Source: Balneolales bacterium (lineage in GTDB: Bacteria > Bacteroidota > Rhodothermia > Balneolales > Natronogracilivirgulaceae). Taken from it: DNA of 24,591 nucleotides. Numbering within the stretch: position 1 is the first letter of the stretch; every line of letters starts with the position of its first letter. Shown in pieces: positions 1 to 8,234 of the stretch. The position numbers and the translations under genes are program-made. The notes beneath the pieces are model-generated. The model was not told the DNA's origin. It made no database searches and was given only the letters and a program-made list of their open reading frames with translations. Where the stretch lies: contig SLLP01000122.1 in NCBI GenBank assembly GCA_007133995.1, forward strand, positions 1 to 24,591, written 5' to 3'.

Positions 1-203
1 CCGCATCCGATATCAAATCCGACCCCCACAGGGGACAGCTTGTTGCGATAGACCGCGACTCCCCCGATGGGCATGACATACCCCAGATGTCCGTCCGCCA
101 TAAGGGCGCCATACTCCGCCCTGCTCATGACATCCAGAAATTGCCGGATGGTCTGCTCGTCGTGAAGTCCGTAAACGGGATAACCTTCGATTTTTTGATA
201 CAT
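1..203 (-). CDS. rtcB: RtcB-family RNA ligase, N-terminal part (runs off the window)
   Basis: RtcB enzymes join RNA 2',3'-cyclic phosphate or 3'-phosphate ends to 5'-OH ends using GTP and Mn2+, in tRNA and RNA repair. Only the first 67 codons are present. Residues 35-67 read MADGHLGYVMPIGG, then a short spacer, then LSPVGVGFDIGCG. This is the family's first metal-binding block, with the Asp of MADGH and the Cys of DIGCG as expected Mn ligands. The ATG at 203 places this block about 35 residues from the N-terminus, shorter than the roughly 70 residues in E. coli RtcB. That fits the shorter 'MADxHxGY' subfamily, but a start further upstream is possible because the frame stays open. No Shine-Dalgarno is seen. 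The gene is divergent from the M14 peptidase gene. Assignment to the family is firm; the exact substrate is not. Confidence 0.85.
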   Translation of the reverse strand, partial: MYQKIEGYPVYGLHDEQTIRQFLDVMSRAEYGALMADGHLGYVMPIGGVAVYRNKLSPVGVGFDIGC

Positions 204-256
204 AACGGAGCGTTGTTTGGTTTGGTGAAGTGGTTGACATTTTGGGGGATTGCCGT

Positions 257-285
257 TTTTCAATAAGAGACAACTTTAGTATAAT
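257..285 (+). promoter_or_regulatory. Possible promoter for the M14 peptidase gene
   Basis: A perfect TATAAT lies at 280-285, with TTTTCA (4 of 6 matches to TTGACA) 17 bases upstream at 257-262. It would give a leader of about 125 bases before the ATG at 416. The rest of this 212-base divergent gap shows no strong hairpin or repeat. The boxes follow the E. coli-type consensus, and organisms of this branch often use a different one, so this is only a candidate. Confidence 0.3.
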
Positions 286-415
286 GGGAGCTCACAGCCG
301 GGTTCCCACTAAAGCAGGTCACTTTTCCATCTTTATTCAGCCTGCTTCGTTCGCAATGTGAGTAAAACACGGAAATTTTTATACACCTTGGCAATTCCAT
401 TTTTTTTCTTTCTGC

Positions 416-3319
416 ATGAATAACCACTCCTTTTTTATGGATAACATAAAGAACGCTCTGCGCATTTCCATCCCCAGGTACAAAACCACCACGTTACTTT
501 CGGCGTTACTGTTATTCGCAATCCTGGCGGGCTTATCCGACAGCGGATATGGGTCCACCCAGGAGTCCGGTTTTTTTCCCGGTACCCCGGACGTGCCGGG
601 CGATGAACCTGTTACAAACCATGCTACAGATCAAAACCATGCGGCAGAGCCGTTTTTTTTATCCACTCCAAAGTCACTGATAACCAAGGATATCTGGTCG
701 CTTATGATGCCGGAAGGAACGGGCCTGCCCCGTCCTGAATCGTTCCGAGGCAATATAACCACCCCGGCAGAGGTTCTTGGATTTGAACCAGGCGAGTGGC
801 ACGTCCGGCACGACCAGATCGTGGCCTACATGTATCGCCTGGCCAGGGAGTCGGACCGCATCCAGATACAGGAATATGGACGGACATGGCAACGCCGGCC
901 GCTGCTTCTGCTCACGATTTCACACCCGGACAATCTTGCATCCATCGATTCCCTCCGGACAGATCATCTGGCCCTGAGCGATCCGTCCAGGTCGATGGAT
1001 CTCGACCTGAGTCAAATGCCGGTCGTAACCTGGCTGGGCTATTCGGTTCACGGTAACGAGCCCAGCGGGGCCAATGCCGCCATTCTGGTTGCCTATTATC
1101 TTGCGGCGGCCGAAGGGGAGGAAGTCGAACACCTGTTGCGGGAGTCCGTTGTGCTGCTGGACCCGACCTACAATCCGGACGGGCTCGACCGATTTGCCAC
1201 ATGGGTGAACAACAACCGCTCATTCACACCTTTCGGCGATCCCTACCACCGCGAGCACCGCCAGCCCTGGCCCGGATCCCGGACCAACCACTACTGGTTT
1301 GACCTGAACCGGGACTGGATGCCGGTCCAGCACCCGGAAAGCCGCTACCGGGTACGCACATTTCATTCCTGGAAGCCCAATGTGCTGACCGACCACCATG
1401 AAATGGGGTCGCAGGCAACCTATTTCTTCCAGCCGGGAGTGCCATCCCGTGACAACCCGCTCACACCGCAGCGCACGTTCGAACTGACCGCAAAACTGGC
1501 GGAGTACCACGCGGACTATCTGGACGAAGTGGATCAGCTTTACTGGACCAGCGAAATTTTTGACGATTTCTATGTTGGAAAAGGTTCCACCTACCCGGAT
1601 TTGCAGGGCACGGTTGGCATACTGTTTGAACAAGCCAGTTCCCGCGGACATCTGCAGGAAAGCCTGCACGGAGATGTCGCCTTTCCGGTGACGATCCGAA
1701 ATCAGTTCCTGACCTCGCTTTCGACGCTTTATGGATCCCGCGACCTGCGCCTGGAACTGCACGAGCACATGAAGGAATCGGCATCAAGCGCCCTGGAGGA
1801 AGCCCGAAGCAATCCTGTGAAAGCGTGGGTTTTCGGGGATCCGTTCGACCGGGCACGCAATGCCCACTTGCTGGACCTGCTCTCGCATCATGATATTCGA
1901 ATCCATGAACTGGATGGTTCTCTTTCTGCGGACGGATATCGTTTCGAGAGCGGGAATGCATGGATCATACCGGCCGGGCAGCCACAATACCGCCTGATCC
2001 GCAGCCTGTTTGAGACGCGTAAGGAATTTCAGGACAGTGTGTTTTACGATATTTCCACCTGGACCCTGCCCCTGGCATTCGATATACCGTATGCGGAGCT
2101 GGACCGCCGGAGCTACCGTGAAAACCTGCTGGGAGCAGCCGTCGTCGACACGCCTTTCCCCGAAGGCCGGTTCCGGTCCGGTCCGGATACGCAGGCATCC
2201 ACTGGCACCCCGTCTGCAAACACTTCATGCGCACATACTGCGCCTGCAAACGACCCGTCTGCAAATCAGCCCCATCCGTACGCCTACCTGTTCGAATGGC
2301 ACGGATATTATGCGCCGCGTGCGGCATACCGCCTGATGGATGCCGGCGTGCGTATCAAGGTCGCAACGCAGCCTTTCCAGGCAGTAACAGCGGAAGGGCC
2401 GCATGATTTCGACTATGGCACCATCCTTGTAAGTGCCGGCATTCAGGACCGGGTGGATGCGGAGGCGCTCCGGGAGCTGATGATGGAGGTGGCAAAGGAG
2501 GACGGACTGGATGTGCACATGGTAAGCACCGGCCTGACAGCCCGGGGAATGGATTTGGGAAGCCCATCCTTCCAGATTGTTGAAAAGCCCGGAGTCATGG
2601 TAGTTGCGGGTGACGGGGTCAACATGTATGAGGCAGGCGAAGTGTGGCACCTTCTGGACCAGCGATACCGGATGCCAGTCACCATGGCCGATGTGAGATA
2701 TCTGAACAGTGTCGATCTGGACCGGTACAATACCGTGGTCATGGTGCACGGCAATTATCGGCGGCTGCCGGATGCATTTCGGGACCGGCTGAAGCAGTGG
2801 GTCGAAGCAGGCAATACTCTGATGCTGCAAAAAGGCGCTGTTTCCTGGATAAACGGACTGGATTGGCTGGACTTTGAAATGCAAAGACCCGAGTACTCCC
2901 ATCCCGCAAATGAGGAACTCCGGTACCGGGATCTGTCATCACTGCGCGGATCGCGGGCGATTGGGGGTGTTATTATGGAAGCGGAGCTGGACCGGACCCA
3001 TCCACTCGGGTATGGTTTCAAGCGCAACAAATTACCGGTTTTAAGGAACAGCAACCTGTTCCTGGAGCATCCCGAAAACCGATTTGCGGCACCGGTCAGA
3101 TATACCGGGGAGCCGTTGCTGAGCGGGTTTGTATCCACCGAAAACCGGGAATGGCTGCCGGAGCGCCCGGTTTACCTGGTGGCACGTATGGGCTCGGGGC
3201 GAGTACTCATGACAACAGACAATCCGAATTTCCGGGCCTTCTGGTTCGGCACGAACCGGCTGTTTGCCAACGGTCTGTTTTTCGGGCGTATTATTCACCG
3301 GGATGCCACCATTCAGTGA
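416..3319 (+). CDS. Secreted M14-family zinc carboxypeptidase with C-terminal amidotransferase-like domain
   Basis: This is a predicted exported metallopeptidase of 967 residues. A hydrophobic stretch at residues 26-40 after basic residues is a likely signal peptide. The M14 catalytic core spans about 125-450. HGNE at 212-215 supplies zinc ligands His212 and Glu215, NPDG at 253-256 and an NRDW segment near 298-301 are typical of the family, and DHHEMG at 326-331 supplies the third zinc His. The likely catalytic Glu is 405, in ILFEQAS. Residues about 620-860 resemble the Rossmann/class I glutamine-amidotransferase-like domain found behind M14 domains in large Bacteroidota proteins. Residues 598-617 form a degenerate five-residue repeat linker. 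There is no T9SS sorting domain, so it is probably periplasmic or released otherwise. An alternative ATG lies at codon 8. Family assignment is strong; the substrate is unknown. Confidence 0.88.
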   Translation: MNNHSFFMDNIKNALRISIPRYKTTTLLSALLLFAILAGLSDSGYGSTQESGFFPGTPDVPGDEPVTNHATDQNHAAEPFFLSTPKSLITKDIWSLMMPEGTGLPRPESFRGNITTPAEVLGFEPGEWHVRHDQIVAYMYRLARESDRIQIQEYGRTWQRRPLLLLTISHPDNLASIDSLRTDHLALSDPSRSMDLDLSQMPVVTWLGYSVHGNEPSGANAAILVAYYLAAAEGEEVEHLLRESVVLLDPTYNPDGLDRFATWVNNNRSFTPFGDPYHREHRQPWPGSRTNHYWFDLNRDWMPVQHPESRYRVRTFHSWKPNVLTDHHEMGSQATYFFQPGVPSRDNPLTPQRTFELTAKLAEYHADYLDEVDQLYWTSEIFDDFYVGKGSTYPDLQGTVGILFEQASSRGHLQESLHGDVAFPVTIRNQFLTSLSTLYGSRDLRLELHEHMKESASSALEEARSNPVKAWVFGDPFDRARNAHLLDLLSHHDIRIHELDGSLSADGYRFESGNAWIIPAGQPQYRLIRSLFETRKEFQDSVFYDISTWTLPLAFDIPYAELDRRSYRENLLGAAVVDTPFPEGRFRSGPDTQASTGTPSANTSCAHTAPANDPSANQPHPYAYLFEWHGYYAPRAAYRLMDAGVRIKVATQPFQAVTAEGPHDFDYGTILVSAGIQDRVDAEALRELMMEVAKEDGLDVHMVSTGLTARGMDLGSPSFQIVEKPGVMVVAGDGVNMYEAGEVWHLLDQRYRMPVTMADVRYLNSVDLDRYNTVVMVHGNYRRLPDAFRDRLKQWVEAGNTLMLQKGAVSWINGLDWLDFEMQRPEYSHPANEELRYRDLSSLRGSRAIGGVIMEAELDRTHPLGYGFKRNKLPVLRNSNLFLEHPENRFAAPVRYTGEPLLSGFVSTENREWLPERPVYLVARMGSGRVLMTTDNPNFRAFWFGTNRLFANGLFFGRIIHRDATIQ
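2207..2266 (+). repeat. Four degenerate 15-base tandem units inside the M14 peptidase gene
   Basis: The block divides into four 15-base units encoding TPSAN, TSCAH, TAPAN and DPSAN. CTGCAAA recurs at 2214, 2244 and 2259, at offsets that are multiples of 15, and CCCGTCTGCAAA occurs twice (2209-2220 and 2254-2265). It lies in frame between the catalytic core and the C-terminal domain and probably forms a flexible linker. Confidence 0.7.
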
Positions 3320-3413
3320 TGCCTTAGGGGGCAGTACGTCAGCCGGGTAGAAAAGAACAGCACCGTGCTTGTCTGTGGCTAAAGAGATTCAGCCGGATTG
3401 CATATGTGCTTGT

Positions 3414-4553
3414 TTAGAAACCGGCCTGCTTTTTCAGCTCATCAACGGCATCCAGCTTCTCCCATGGAAACTCCTCACGTCCGAAATGACCATAAGCAGC
3501 GGTTTTGCGGAAGATGGGTTTACGAAGGTCGAAGCGGCGAATGATCCCATCCGGAGTGCAATCAAACTTTTTCTGGACAATTTTAACCAACTTCTCGTTA
3601 CTGATTTTGCCGGTTCCATATGTATTAACATTAATGGAAACGGGCTCGGGAATGCCAATGGCGTATGCCAGCTGGATCAGGCACTCCTCAGCAATACCTG
3701 CCGCCACAATGTTTTTGGCGATGTGCCGGGCGGCGTATGCCGCACTCCGGTCGACCTTGGAGGCGTCCTTGCCGGAAAAGGCACCACCTCCATGAGCGCC
3801 GCGGCCTCCATACGTATCTACTATGATCTTGCGGCCAGTCAGACCAGTATCGCCGTGTGGGCCACCGATAACAAATTTACCTGTGGGATTTACGTGAATT
3901 ATAGTATCGTTATCCATCAGGTTTTTTGGAATTACACGGGGAATCAGAAAAGTAAGTAAATCCTCTTTTATATTTTCCTGCTCCACATCTTCATCATGCT
4001 GTGTTGAGATCACAATGGTGTGGATTCGAACAGGTTTGTTGTCTTTGTCGTACTCAACAGTGACCTGACTCTTGCTATCGGGCCGCAGATAAGGCATCTG
4101 TGTGGTGTTTTTGCGGATATCAGCCAGTTCTCGCACCAGGTCATGCGCGTATTGAAGTGTCATCGGCATGTAGGTATCCGTTTCGCGGCTTGCATAACCG
4201 AACATCATGCCCTGGTCACCAGCTCCAAGCTGGTCGACACCCATGGCGATATCCGGGCTTTGCTGGTGTATCGATACCATTACGCCGCAGGAGTCGGCAT
4301 CAAACCTGTACCCGGGTTTGGTATAGCCTATTTCGCGGATCACATCCCGAACCACTTCCTGGACATCAACGTAAGCTTCAGTGGTCACTTCGCCGGAGAT
4401 GACAGCGAGCCCGGTGGTAACAAGTGTCTCTACAGCAACGCGGGAATTGGGATCCTGTGCAAGCATGGCATCCAGAATGGCGTCTGAGATTTGATCGGAT
4501 ATCTTGTCGGGATGGCCTTCAGAAACGGATTCAGAAGTAAAAAGATTTTTCAT
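3414..4553 (-). CDS. metK: S-adenosylmethionine synthetase (methionine adenosyltransferase)
   Basis: MetK makes S-adenosylmethionine from methionine and ATP in the cytoplasm. The 379-residue product is close to the usual 380-395. It starts MKNLFTSESVSEGHPDKISD, the hallmark N-terminus with His14. GAGDQG is at 110-115 (methionine/ATP loop), and the glycine-rich GGGAFSGKD at 255-263 is followed by KVDRSAAY. I chose the ATG at 4553 because the family motif begins directly there; the open frame upstream adds 22 residues that do not look like MetK. It lies 81 bases downstream of ruvB on the same strand. A TATATTTG box shared with metH sits in that gap, so metK probably has its own promoter. There is no clear terminator in the 94-base convergent gap to the M14 gene. 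No SAM riboswitch is evident. Confidence 0.97.
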   Translation of the reverse strand: MKNLFTSESVSEGHPDKISDQISDAILDAMLAQDPNSRVAVETLVTTGLAVISGEVTTEAYVDVQEVVRDVIREIGYTKPGYRFDADSCGVMVSIHQQSPDIAMGVDQLGAGDQGMMFGYASRETDTYMPMTLQYAHDLVRELADIRKNTTQMPYLRPDSKSQVTVEYDKDNKPVRIHTIVISTQHDEDVEQENIKEDLLTFLIPRVIPKNLMDNDTIIHVNPTGKFVIGGPHGDTGLTGRKIIVDTYGGRGAHGGGAFSGKDASKVDRSAAYAARHIAKNIVAAGIAEECLIQLAYAIGIPEPVSINVNTYGTGKISNEKLVKIVQKKFDCTPDGIIRRFDLRKPIFRKTAAYGHFGREEFPWEKLDAVDELKKQAGF

Positions 4554-4598
4554 TGTAACGTGTTGCTGGTGCAGGTCGATTTGTTTTTTTGTAGCTGG

Positions 4599-4613
4599 CA
4601 AATATACAAAAAA
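4599..4613 (-). promoter_or_regulatory. Putative metK promoter box, identical to the one upstream of metH
   Basis: On the minus strand this reads TTTTTTGTATATTTG. TATATTTG (4606 to 4599) matches the Bacteroidetes -7 consensus TAnnTTTG exactly and ends 46 bases before the metK ATG. I see no convincing -33 TTG-type box at the usual spacing. The same 15 bases occur upstream of metH at 21691-21705. Confidence 0.5.
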
Positions 4614-4634
4614 AAGCAATGGTTAAGAAAAGCG

Positions 4635-5651
4635 TTAATCCGAAGCGAACAGATCCTTTCCGGCGTCATACCTTTTAGGAACCGGAATACCCAGGTATTC
4701 AAAGGCTTTTCGGGTGGTCACCCGGCCTTTTGGAGTTCTTTGTAAAAAACCCTCCTGAATTAGAAATGGCTCATACACTTCCTCAATTGTTCCTTTGTCT
4801 TCACCTACAGCTACCGCCAGCGTTCCCAGGCCTACCGGACCGCCCTGGTAATTTTCGATAATACTGTTGAGTATCCGGATGTCCATTTCATCCAGTCCGC
4901 GCGGGTCCACATCAAGTGCATTCAGTGCCTTGTCTGCTATTTTTTCGTCGATTTCCGATTTGTTTTCTACTTCTGCAAAGTCTCGGGTTCGACGCAGCAG
5001 ACGATTGACGATTCGCGGTGTTCCCCTGCTTCTGCGGGCAAGTTCATATGCGCCTCCCTCGGTGATGTTAAGTCCGAGAATGCCGGCCGATCGTACGGCA
5101 ATGTGCTGCAACAGCTCCACGCCATAGTAATCCAGTCTGAGATCAATGCCGAAACGAGCTCTGAGCGGTGACGTAAGCAACCCCTTTCGGGTGGTGGCCC
5201 CAACTAAAGTAAATGGCATGAGATCGATCTGTACACTTCGTGCACTGGGACCTGAGTCAATGACAATATCCAGCTTGAAATCCTCCATTGCAGAGTAGAG
5301 ATATTCCTCTACGACGGGGTTCAGCCGGTGCATTTCATCGATGAACAAAACATCACCCCTTTCAAGGTTGGTCAGCATTCCAGCCAGATCACCAGGCTTT
5401 TCCAGTACGGGGCCGGTTGTCGGCTTAATTTGACCCCCCATTTCATGTGCGATGATATAAGCAAGGGTAGTTTTGCCGAGTCCGGGCGGACCGGATAAAA
5501 TGACATGGTCCAGTGCATCACCACGCCGGCGAGCGGCTTTAATGAAAACCTCCAGGTTTGAGATGATCTTGTGCTGACCAATGAACTCATGTAGCTGTGA
5601 AGGACGGATGTGCTGCTCAAAACCGGGATCGTGCTCAGAGGCACTCAGCAT
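4635..5651 (-). CDS. ruvB: Holliday junction branch migration ATPase RuvB
   Basis: RuvB is the AAA+ motor that, with RuvA, drives branch migration of Holliday junctions in recombination and repair. Counting from the ATG at 5651 the product has 338 residues, normal for RuvB. Walker A GPPGLGKT is at 54-61, Walker B FIDEMH ends at 108 (Met replaces the more common Ile), sensor 1 GATTR is at 151-155 and the arginine-finger segment LRARFG is at 163-168. The C-terminal winged helix includes FLQRTPKGR. A GTG at 5663 would add four residues (MTNP). Neither start has a Shine-Dalgarno, so I prefer the ATG. ruvA and ruvC are not nearby. The 206-base region upstream holds no gene, only weak AT-rich promoter-like sequence such as TATTTTTA. 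Confidence 0.97.
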   Translation of the reverse strand: MLSASEHDPGFEQHIRPSQLHEFIGQHKIISNLEVFIKAARRRGDALDHVILSGPPGLGKTTLAYIIAHEMGGQIKPTTGPVLEKPGDLAGMLTNLERGDVLFIDEMHRLNPVVEEYLYSAMEDFKLDIVIDSGPSARSVQIDLMPFTLVGATTRKGLLTSPLRARFGIDLRLDYYGVELLQHIAVRSAGILGLNITEGGAYELARRSRGTPRIVNRLLRRTRDFAEVENKSEIDEKIADKALNALDVDPRGLDEMDIRILNSIIENYQGGPVGLGTLAVAVGEDKGTIEEVYEPFLIQEGFLQRTPKGRVTTRKAFEYLGIPVPKRYDAGKDLFASD

Positions 5652-5857
5652 AGGGTTTGTCACAATTCAGGTATGTTTGTGAATAAATGATGGTACATGG
5701 GATAAAAATAAACAGCACCAGGACACAATTGCCAAAAAACGTTTGAAAATGTAGCATATCAATTCCGATAACACTCGGATGAACATGCCGGAGAAGAATA
5801 AACTCGTATGGTGGATAAGTGTATTACAATTTTTAGAACCAACTCACCGAATGGCTT

Positions 5858-6655
5858 CTAATTTTGCTTTTCCTGCATATATTGGATTTTCCGCAACAGC
5901 TCGATGGCATCCTGCCGGTATATGCTGCCTCTTTGCAGAACGATTTCCGCGCTTTCTCTTGCCCTCTCCAGGTCATTGACAGCTAGGAAACTATTGGTCA
6001 TGAACCAATAGCATGACTCTGCACGAACAGTACCGTCAAGCTGTTCGCAGTCAACGGCCTGAAATAATTCAGCAGAGGTAAGGTGTTGACCGGTATTGTA
6101 ATACATGATGGCAAGGTTGTAATTAACCCAGTTCCGTTTGATTTCATCGTACTCAAGCAGACGTTCATATTCTTCTATGGCGCCATCGGTATTACCCGAT
6201 AGTGACAAAAGATAAGCCCGATATAATACTTGTTCAAAATTCGACATCTCGGATGCAGCTGATCGTGATATGTCTGGAGCCACCAGGTTTGCGGTGTGTA
6301 TTTCATCGATCAGCGGGTGAATTACCGTTTCCACTGGATTCCTGAAGATATTTAGTAGAACAGCGATCACAACAACAGCTGCCAACGCAGTTACCCATGG
6401 GGTTTTGCTGTCTTTTACGAAGCCGCTGTACGGTTCCTGGTCATCCAGACTATCGTCATCATCTTTCTCTTCCAGTTTCCTGCGTATCTTATCCACATCC
6501 ATTCTCTTCATTGCTGCTTGTGTCTCAAGAAGAGGGTAATATTCAGGGTTCTGCATCAGCAGGACCCACAGATGATCTATCTGCGACTGGTTGAGCCGAC
6601 CTTTCAGATAATCATCAATAAGCCTTGCGACGTCTGATGGGGTATCTTTTGGCAT
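5858..6655 (-). CDS. Single-pass membrane protein with TPR-like C-terminus; probable partner of the adjacent sigma factor
   Basis: This 265-residue protein has no firm family match from memory. Residues 1-60 are a soluble helical region, and 64-74 are very acidic (DDDDSLDDQE). Residues 87-104 (WVTALAAVVVIAVLLNIF) form one transmembrane helix. Residues 139-262 consist of helix pairs with TPR-type spacing, for example the segments around NTDGAIEEYERLL, NYNLAIMYYNTGQ and LERARESAEIVLQ. The gene starts 61 bases downstream of a sigma-factor gene on the same strand. A cytoplasmic N-terminus, one membrane helix and an envelope-side sensing domain next to an ECF sigma gene is the usual anti-sigma layout. 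The N-terminus lacks an obvious zinc-binding anti-sigma motif. Role as anti-sigma factor or accessory is inferred from context. Confidence 0.6.
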   Translation of the reverse strand: MPKDTPSDVARLIDDYLKGRLNQSQIDHLWVLLMQNPEYYPLLETQAAMKRMDVDKIRRKLEEKDDDDSLDDQEPYSGFVKDSKTPWVTALAAVVVIAVLLNIFRNPVETVIHPLIDEIHTANLVAPDISRSAASEMSNFEQVLYRAYLLSLSGNTDGAIEEYERLLEYDEIKRNWVNYNLAIMYYNTGQHLTSAELFQAVDCEQLDGTVRAESCYWFMTNSFLAVNDLERARESAEIVLQRGSIYRQDAIELLRKIQYMQEKQN

Positions 6656-6715
6656 AATAGTGTTGATGTTTGAAATATTTAACTGTAAGACAAGGATAGC
6701 GGCCGTTCCTTACAC

Positions 6716-7261
6716 CTATTCATTTATTTTTTTTTGAATGCATTCGCTAAGTTTTTTAACAAGTCGGTGTCTTTTAGTCCAGACATTGTTGACAGACATG
6801 TTAAACAACTGGGCCACAACATTTCCCCGGGCGTTGGGATTCTCAATCCAAAACAGGATAAACTCGCGTGAGGCCTCATCAAGTTTTTCAATGCACGATT
6901 CGAGAGCTTTATTCTTTTCCTGTTCAGCAAGCCGGTCAATCTGTTCCTCGACAGGAGCATAAATTTCCATGTCCTCCTGAAAGTTGCTCCTTCGCTGTTC
7001 GAAACGCACTCGCATATACCGGTTCTTCGCGCTTTGCAGAAGGTATGAGTATATGCTGTCAGGGTCACGGATCGCCCCTTTCCGGACACGCTCCATGGTT
7101 TTGATAATGGCATGCTGGGCACAGTCTTTTGCATTCTGCTCATCTGCCCTCATGTTCGTACGCAGGTAGGAACACAAAACCTCAAAAGCATCATTGTAGA
7201 GCTTACTGAATTCTTTCGGGTCACCATTTTCAAGTGTTTCCACCAGCTTGCTGTAGTCCAT
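6716..7261 (-). CDS. ECF-type RNA polymerase sigma factor (divergent)
   Basis: The product is 181 residues from the ATG at 7261. The region-2-like part (about residues 15-90) contains AFEVLCSYLR, a helix with AKDCAQHAIIKTMERV and SYLLQSAKNRYMRVR, which matches sigma2 layout. The region-4-like part (about 125-180) contains LDEASREFILFWI and a helix-turn-helix VVAQLFNMSVNNVWTKRHRLVKKL. Both are weakly conserved compared with the sigma factor at 12397. I chose 7261 because GGCGGGG lies directly upstream; alternative ATGs at 7294 and 7369 add 11 or 36 residues that look unlike a sigma N-terminus. The membrane TPR gene follows 61 bases downstream, suggesting a sigma/regulator pair. The gene is divergent from scpA across 218 bases, in which I see AT-rich sequence but no clear promoter box. 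Confidence 0.78.
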   Translation of the reverse strand: MDYSKLVETLENGDPKEFSKLYNDAFEVLCSYLRTNMRADEQNAKDCAQHAIIKTMERVRKGAIRDPDSIYSYLLQSAKNRYMRVRFEQRRSNFQEDMEIYAPVEEQIDRLAEQEKNKALESCIEKLDEASREFILFWIENPNARGNVVAQLFNMSVNNVWTKRHRLVKKLSECIQKKINE

Positions 7262-7479
7262 TCCCCGCCTCTGATCTTCCTTTCTTTTTCGCATTTCGTA
7301 GTTGGATTCATCCTGATTGAAACCATTGCTGTGGCTGTGAACAAAATAAACACCATTGTACGGCAACAATCAACACAAGAGCACATAATGGCAGCCATTG
7401 ACACGTAATTGCACCAATAATAAAGAAACTGGACATCCTGTTGTAAAAAAAGTTATTTTTATAAAAAGCTCTGAAATCA

Positions 7480-8232
7480 ATGTATCGCGTACAGCTCCAA
7501 AATTTCGAAGGACCGCTCGACCTGCTGCTTTTTTTTATAAAGCGCGATGAACTGGATATATACGATATCCCCATATCCTATATCACGGAACAGTTTCTAG
7601 AGTATATCCGGTTTTTGGAGGAGCTGGATCTGAGCATTGCCAGTGAGTTCATTTACATGGCCAGCACCCTGATGTCTATTAAGGCAAGGATGATGCTGCC
7701 AGAGCCGGAAACGGATGATGATGACGATCCGGAACAGGATCCTCGTTTTGAACTGGTGCAGGCTCTGTTGGAATACAAGCGTTACAAGGAAGTTGGCGAA
7801 GAGATGACCGTGCTCGACAAAAAAGCGCGCAATTCTTATGTCAGAGGCAACACCGAGCCGGACCAGGTTGAACAGAAGCACAAAGGGGAGGCACTTCGGG
7901 AAGTCAACATGCTGGACATCATGGCGGCATTCAAGAATGTCATGAAGTCTGTTGTTGACATACAGTATCACGATGTGCATCGAATGGAAACGGATGTAGA
8001 AACACAGTCAGACTACGTCCTAAGCCACCTTCAGAAGCACGGCAAGAGCTCCTTTCAACAGATTTGTGCCGGACTGGAATCCCGCATATATCTCATTGTG
8101 ACGTTCCTGGCCATACTCGAGCTCATCAAGGAAAGACAGGTCAAGTTGCTCACCAGCGGCAATCATAACGATTTCTTTCTAGAGCTGTACTCCCCGGATG
8201 AACTGGTCAAAGCAGAAAACCCAACCAGATAA
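7480..8232 (+). CDS. scpA: Segregation and condensation protein A (kleisin)
   Basis: ScpA is the kleisin subunit that bridges SMC heads and binds ScpB in the bacterial condensin complex. The 250-residue product is of normal length. Its N-terminus, with FEGPLDLLLFFIKRDELDIYDIPI and IASEFIYMASTLMSIKARMMLP, is the diagnostic SMC-neck binding helix region. An acidic linker (ETDDDDDPEQD, about residues 78-88) follows, and the C-terminal winged helix includes FLAILELIKERQVKL near residues 207-221. The M28 peptidase gene begins 2 bases after the stop, so the two are probably cotranscribed although functionally unrelated. scpB and smc are not in the window. No Shine-Dalgarno precedes the ATG. Confidence 0.95.
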   Translation: MYRVQLQNFEGPLDLLLFFIKRDELDIYDIPISYITEQFLEYIRFLEELDLSIASEFIYMASTLMSIKARMMLPEPETDDDDDPEQDPRFELVQALLEYKRYKEVGEEMTVLDKKARNSYVRGNTEPDQVEQKHKGEALREVNMLDIMAAFKNVMKSVVDIQYHDVHRMETDVETQSDYVLSHLQKHGKSSFQQICAGLESRIYLIVTFLAILELIKERQVKLLTSGNHNDFFLELYSPDELVKAENPTR

Positions 8233-8234
8233 CC

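Noticed and set aside
3369..3959. A 196-codon plus-strand open frame over the 3' end of metK
   Set aside because: It is antisense to invariant MetK motifs, and the translation resembles no protein family I know.
5764..5779. Small hairpin TCCGA / TCGGA between ruvB and the TPR membrane gene as a terminator
   Set aside because: The stem has only five pairs and is not followed by a T-run on either strand.
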